Shown here: in pieces, positions 63,401 to 64,000 of the stretch | Numbering within the stretch: position 1 is the first letter of the stretch | Layout: every line of letters starts with the position of its first letter | Origin: Azotimanducus sp965220185 | Lineage (GTDB): Bacteria; Pseudomonadota; Gammaproteobacteria; Pseudomonadales; Azotimanducaceae | Assembly (NCBI GenBank): GCA_965220185.1 | Contig: OZ244807.1 | Coordinates: forward strand, 992,001 to 1,056,000 | DNA: 64,000 bases | Reading direction: 5' to 3' | Translations under genes and position numbers: made by a program | Notes under the pieces: model-generated | Databases searched by the model: none | What the model saw: only the letters and a program-made list of their open reading frames with translations | What the model was told of the DNA's origin: nothing

Positions 63401-64000
63401 ATGTCGCCCGGCACCCGCATCAAGCAATTGCAAGATGAGTTGCGGCGCTACGCGCATGCCTACTATGTCCGCGACGACCCGAAGATTCCGGATGCGGAGT
63501 ACGACCAGCTTTTCGATGAGCTTGAGCGTCTCGAAGCCGAGCATCCCGAATTCGCGAGCCTCGATTCGCCGACCATGCGCATCGGCGGCATCCCGGACGA
63601 TGCCTTCGCGCCCGTTCAGCACCAACTGCCGATGCTGTCGCTCGGCAAGGCTCAGGCCGCAGGCGAACTCGAATCCTGGTATGCGCGCTGCCAAGACTTG
63701 CTGCAGACAACCGATGACGTGGCGCTCACCTGCTAACCGAAGATCGATGGCGTCGCCATCAGTCTGATCTATGAGGGCGGTCTCCTGGTGCGCGCCGCGA
63801 CCCGCGGCGACGGACAGACCGGAGAGACCATCACCGCCAACGCGCGAACGATTCACAGCATTCCGCTTCGGCTTCACGGCGCGCCGCCGCCTCTGCTTGA
63901 GGTGCGCGGCGAAGTGTATCTGCGCGATGCGGACTTTCACGCCTTCAACGCCAAGGCCGAGGCGGCTGGCGAGCGCACGATGGTCAATCCGCGCAACGGC
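63401..64000 (+). pseudogene. ligA: NAD-dependent DNA ligase, 5' part, with in-frame TAA
   Basis: The N-terminal Ia domain is complete (RRYAHAYYVRDDPKIPDAEY, DQLFDELERLE), followed by HQLPMLSLGKAQ. At 63734-63736 a TAA interrupts the frame: ...DDVALTC, stop, PKIDGVAISL. KIDG holds the adenylated lysine, and relatives have Glu at the stop position (GAA needs one base change). The frame then stays open to the window edge (VRAATRGDGQTGE, EVRGEVYL, NPRNG). The gene continues beyond the window. LigA joins Okazaki fragments and is normally essential, so this copy is either redundant, mis-sequenced or recoded. Confidence 0.85.

Overview
The window reads as the chromosome of a gammaproteobacterium with roughly average GC. 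Evidence is the order aroB...gltD-gltB, a dcw division cluster running mraZ to ftsZ, then a DciA-like gene, an M23 peptidase, secA and argJ, a trpGDC run, and ychF-pth-rplY-prs-tRNA-Gln. The species cannot be fixed from the sequence alone. The window starts inside aroB and ends inside a ligA reading frame.

Layout. 1-7,260: tail of aroB, then an accessory patch with an N-terminally truncated Fic gene fused head-on to a broken HigBA-type module, a decaying type II restriction-modification pair, an AAA ATPase and an AAA_14/DUF4143 ATPase. 7,262-13,311: glutamate synthase gltD and gltB. 13,558-14,770: a RelE/RHH toxin-antitoxin pair and a fragment of an AlbA_2-type ATP-binding protein. 15,094-28,079: dcw cluster, tightly overlapped, but lacking murF, murG, murB, ddl and, downstream, lpxC at their usual places. 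28,144-33,468: dciA-like, M23 peptidase, secA, argJ. 33,478-39,638: DUF433/DUF5615 module, a secreted cysteine-rich protein with a 15-G tract, tRNA-Thr, a second copy of the AAA ATPase family, an AbgT transporter, and a PIN-type cassette broken by two mobile elements. 39,635-47,952: aminotransferase, SDR, trpGDC, VOC protein, ychF, pth, rplY, prs, tRNA-Gln. 48,342-56,998: an island beside tRNA-Gln with a trypsin-like protein, type I restriction-modification (hsdR-M-S), a PD-(D/E)XK protein and a SDH-type serine protease-like protein. 57,351-60,561: haem uptake/degradation (DUF454, hemO, wrecked TonB receptor). 60,708-63,198: an intact PIN cassette, a transposase remnant, a hairpin cluster and VapBC. 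63,401-64,000: ligA with an in-frame stop.

The most striking feature is a family of five palindromic, TA-flanked, non-coding mobile elements (7,055; 14,091; 38,444; 38,709; 59,177). They come in two size classes (159-160 bp and 263-265 bp), carry three different terminal repeats, and share a hairpin core whose stems covary between copies. In two cases removing the element plus one TA restores a broken gene exactly in frame, which supports recent mobility. Many genes in the accessory parts are broken (Fic/HigB, the type II R-M pair, the AlbA_2 fragment, the PIN gene, the TonB receptor, ligA), so the genome looks as if it is undergoing insertion and decay while keeping core operons intact.
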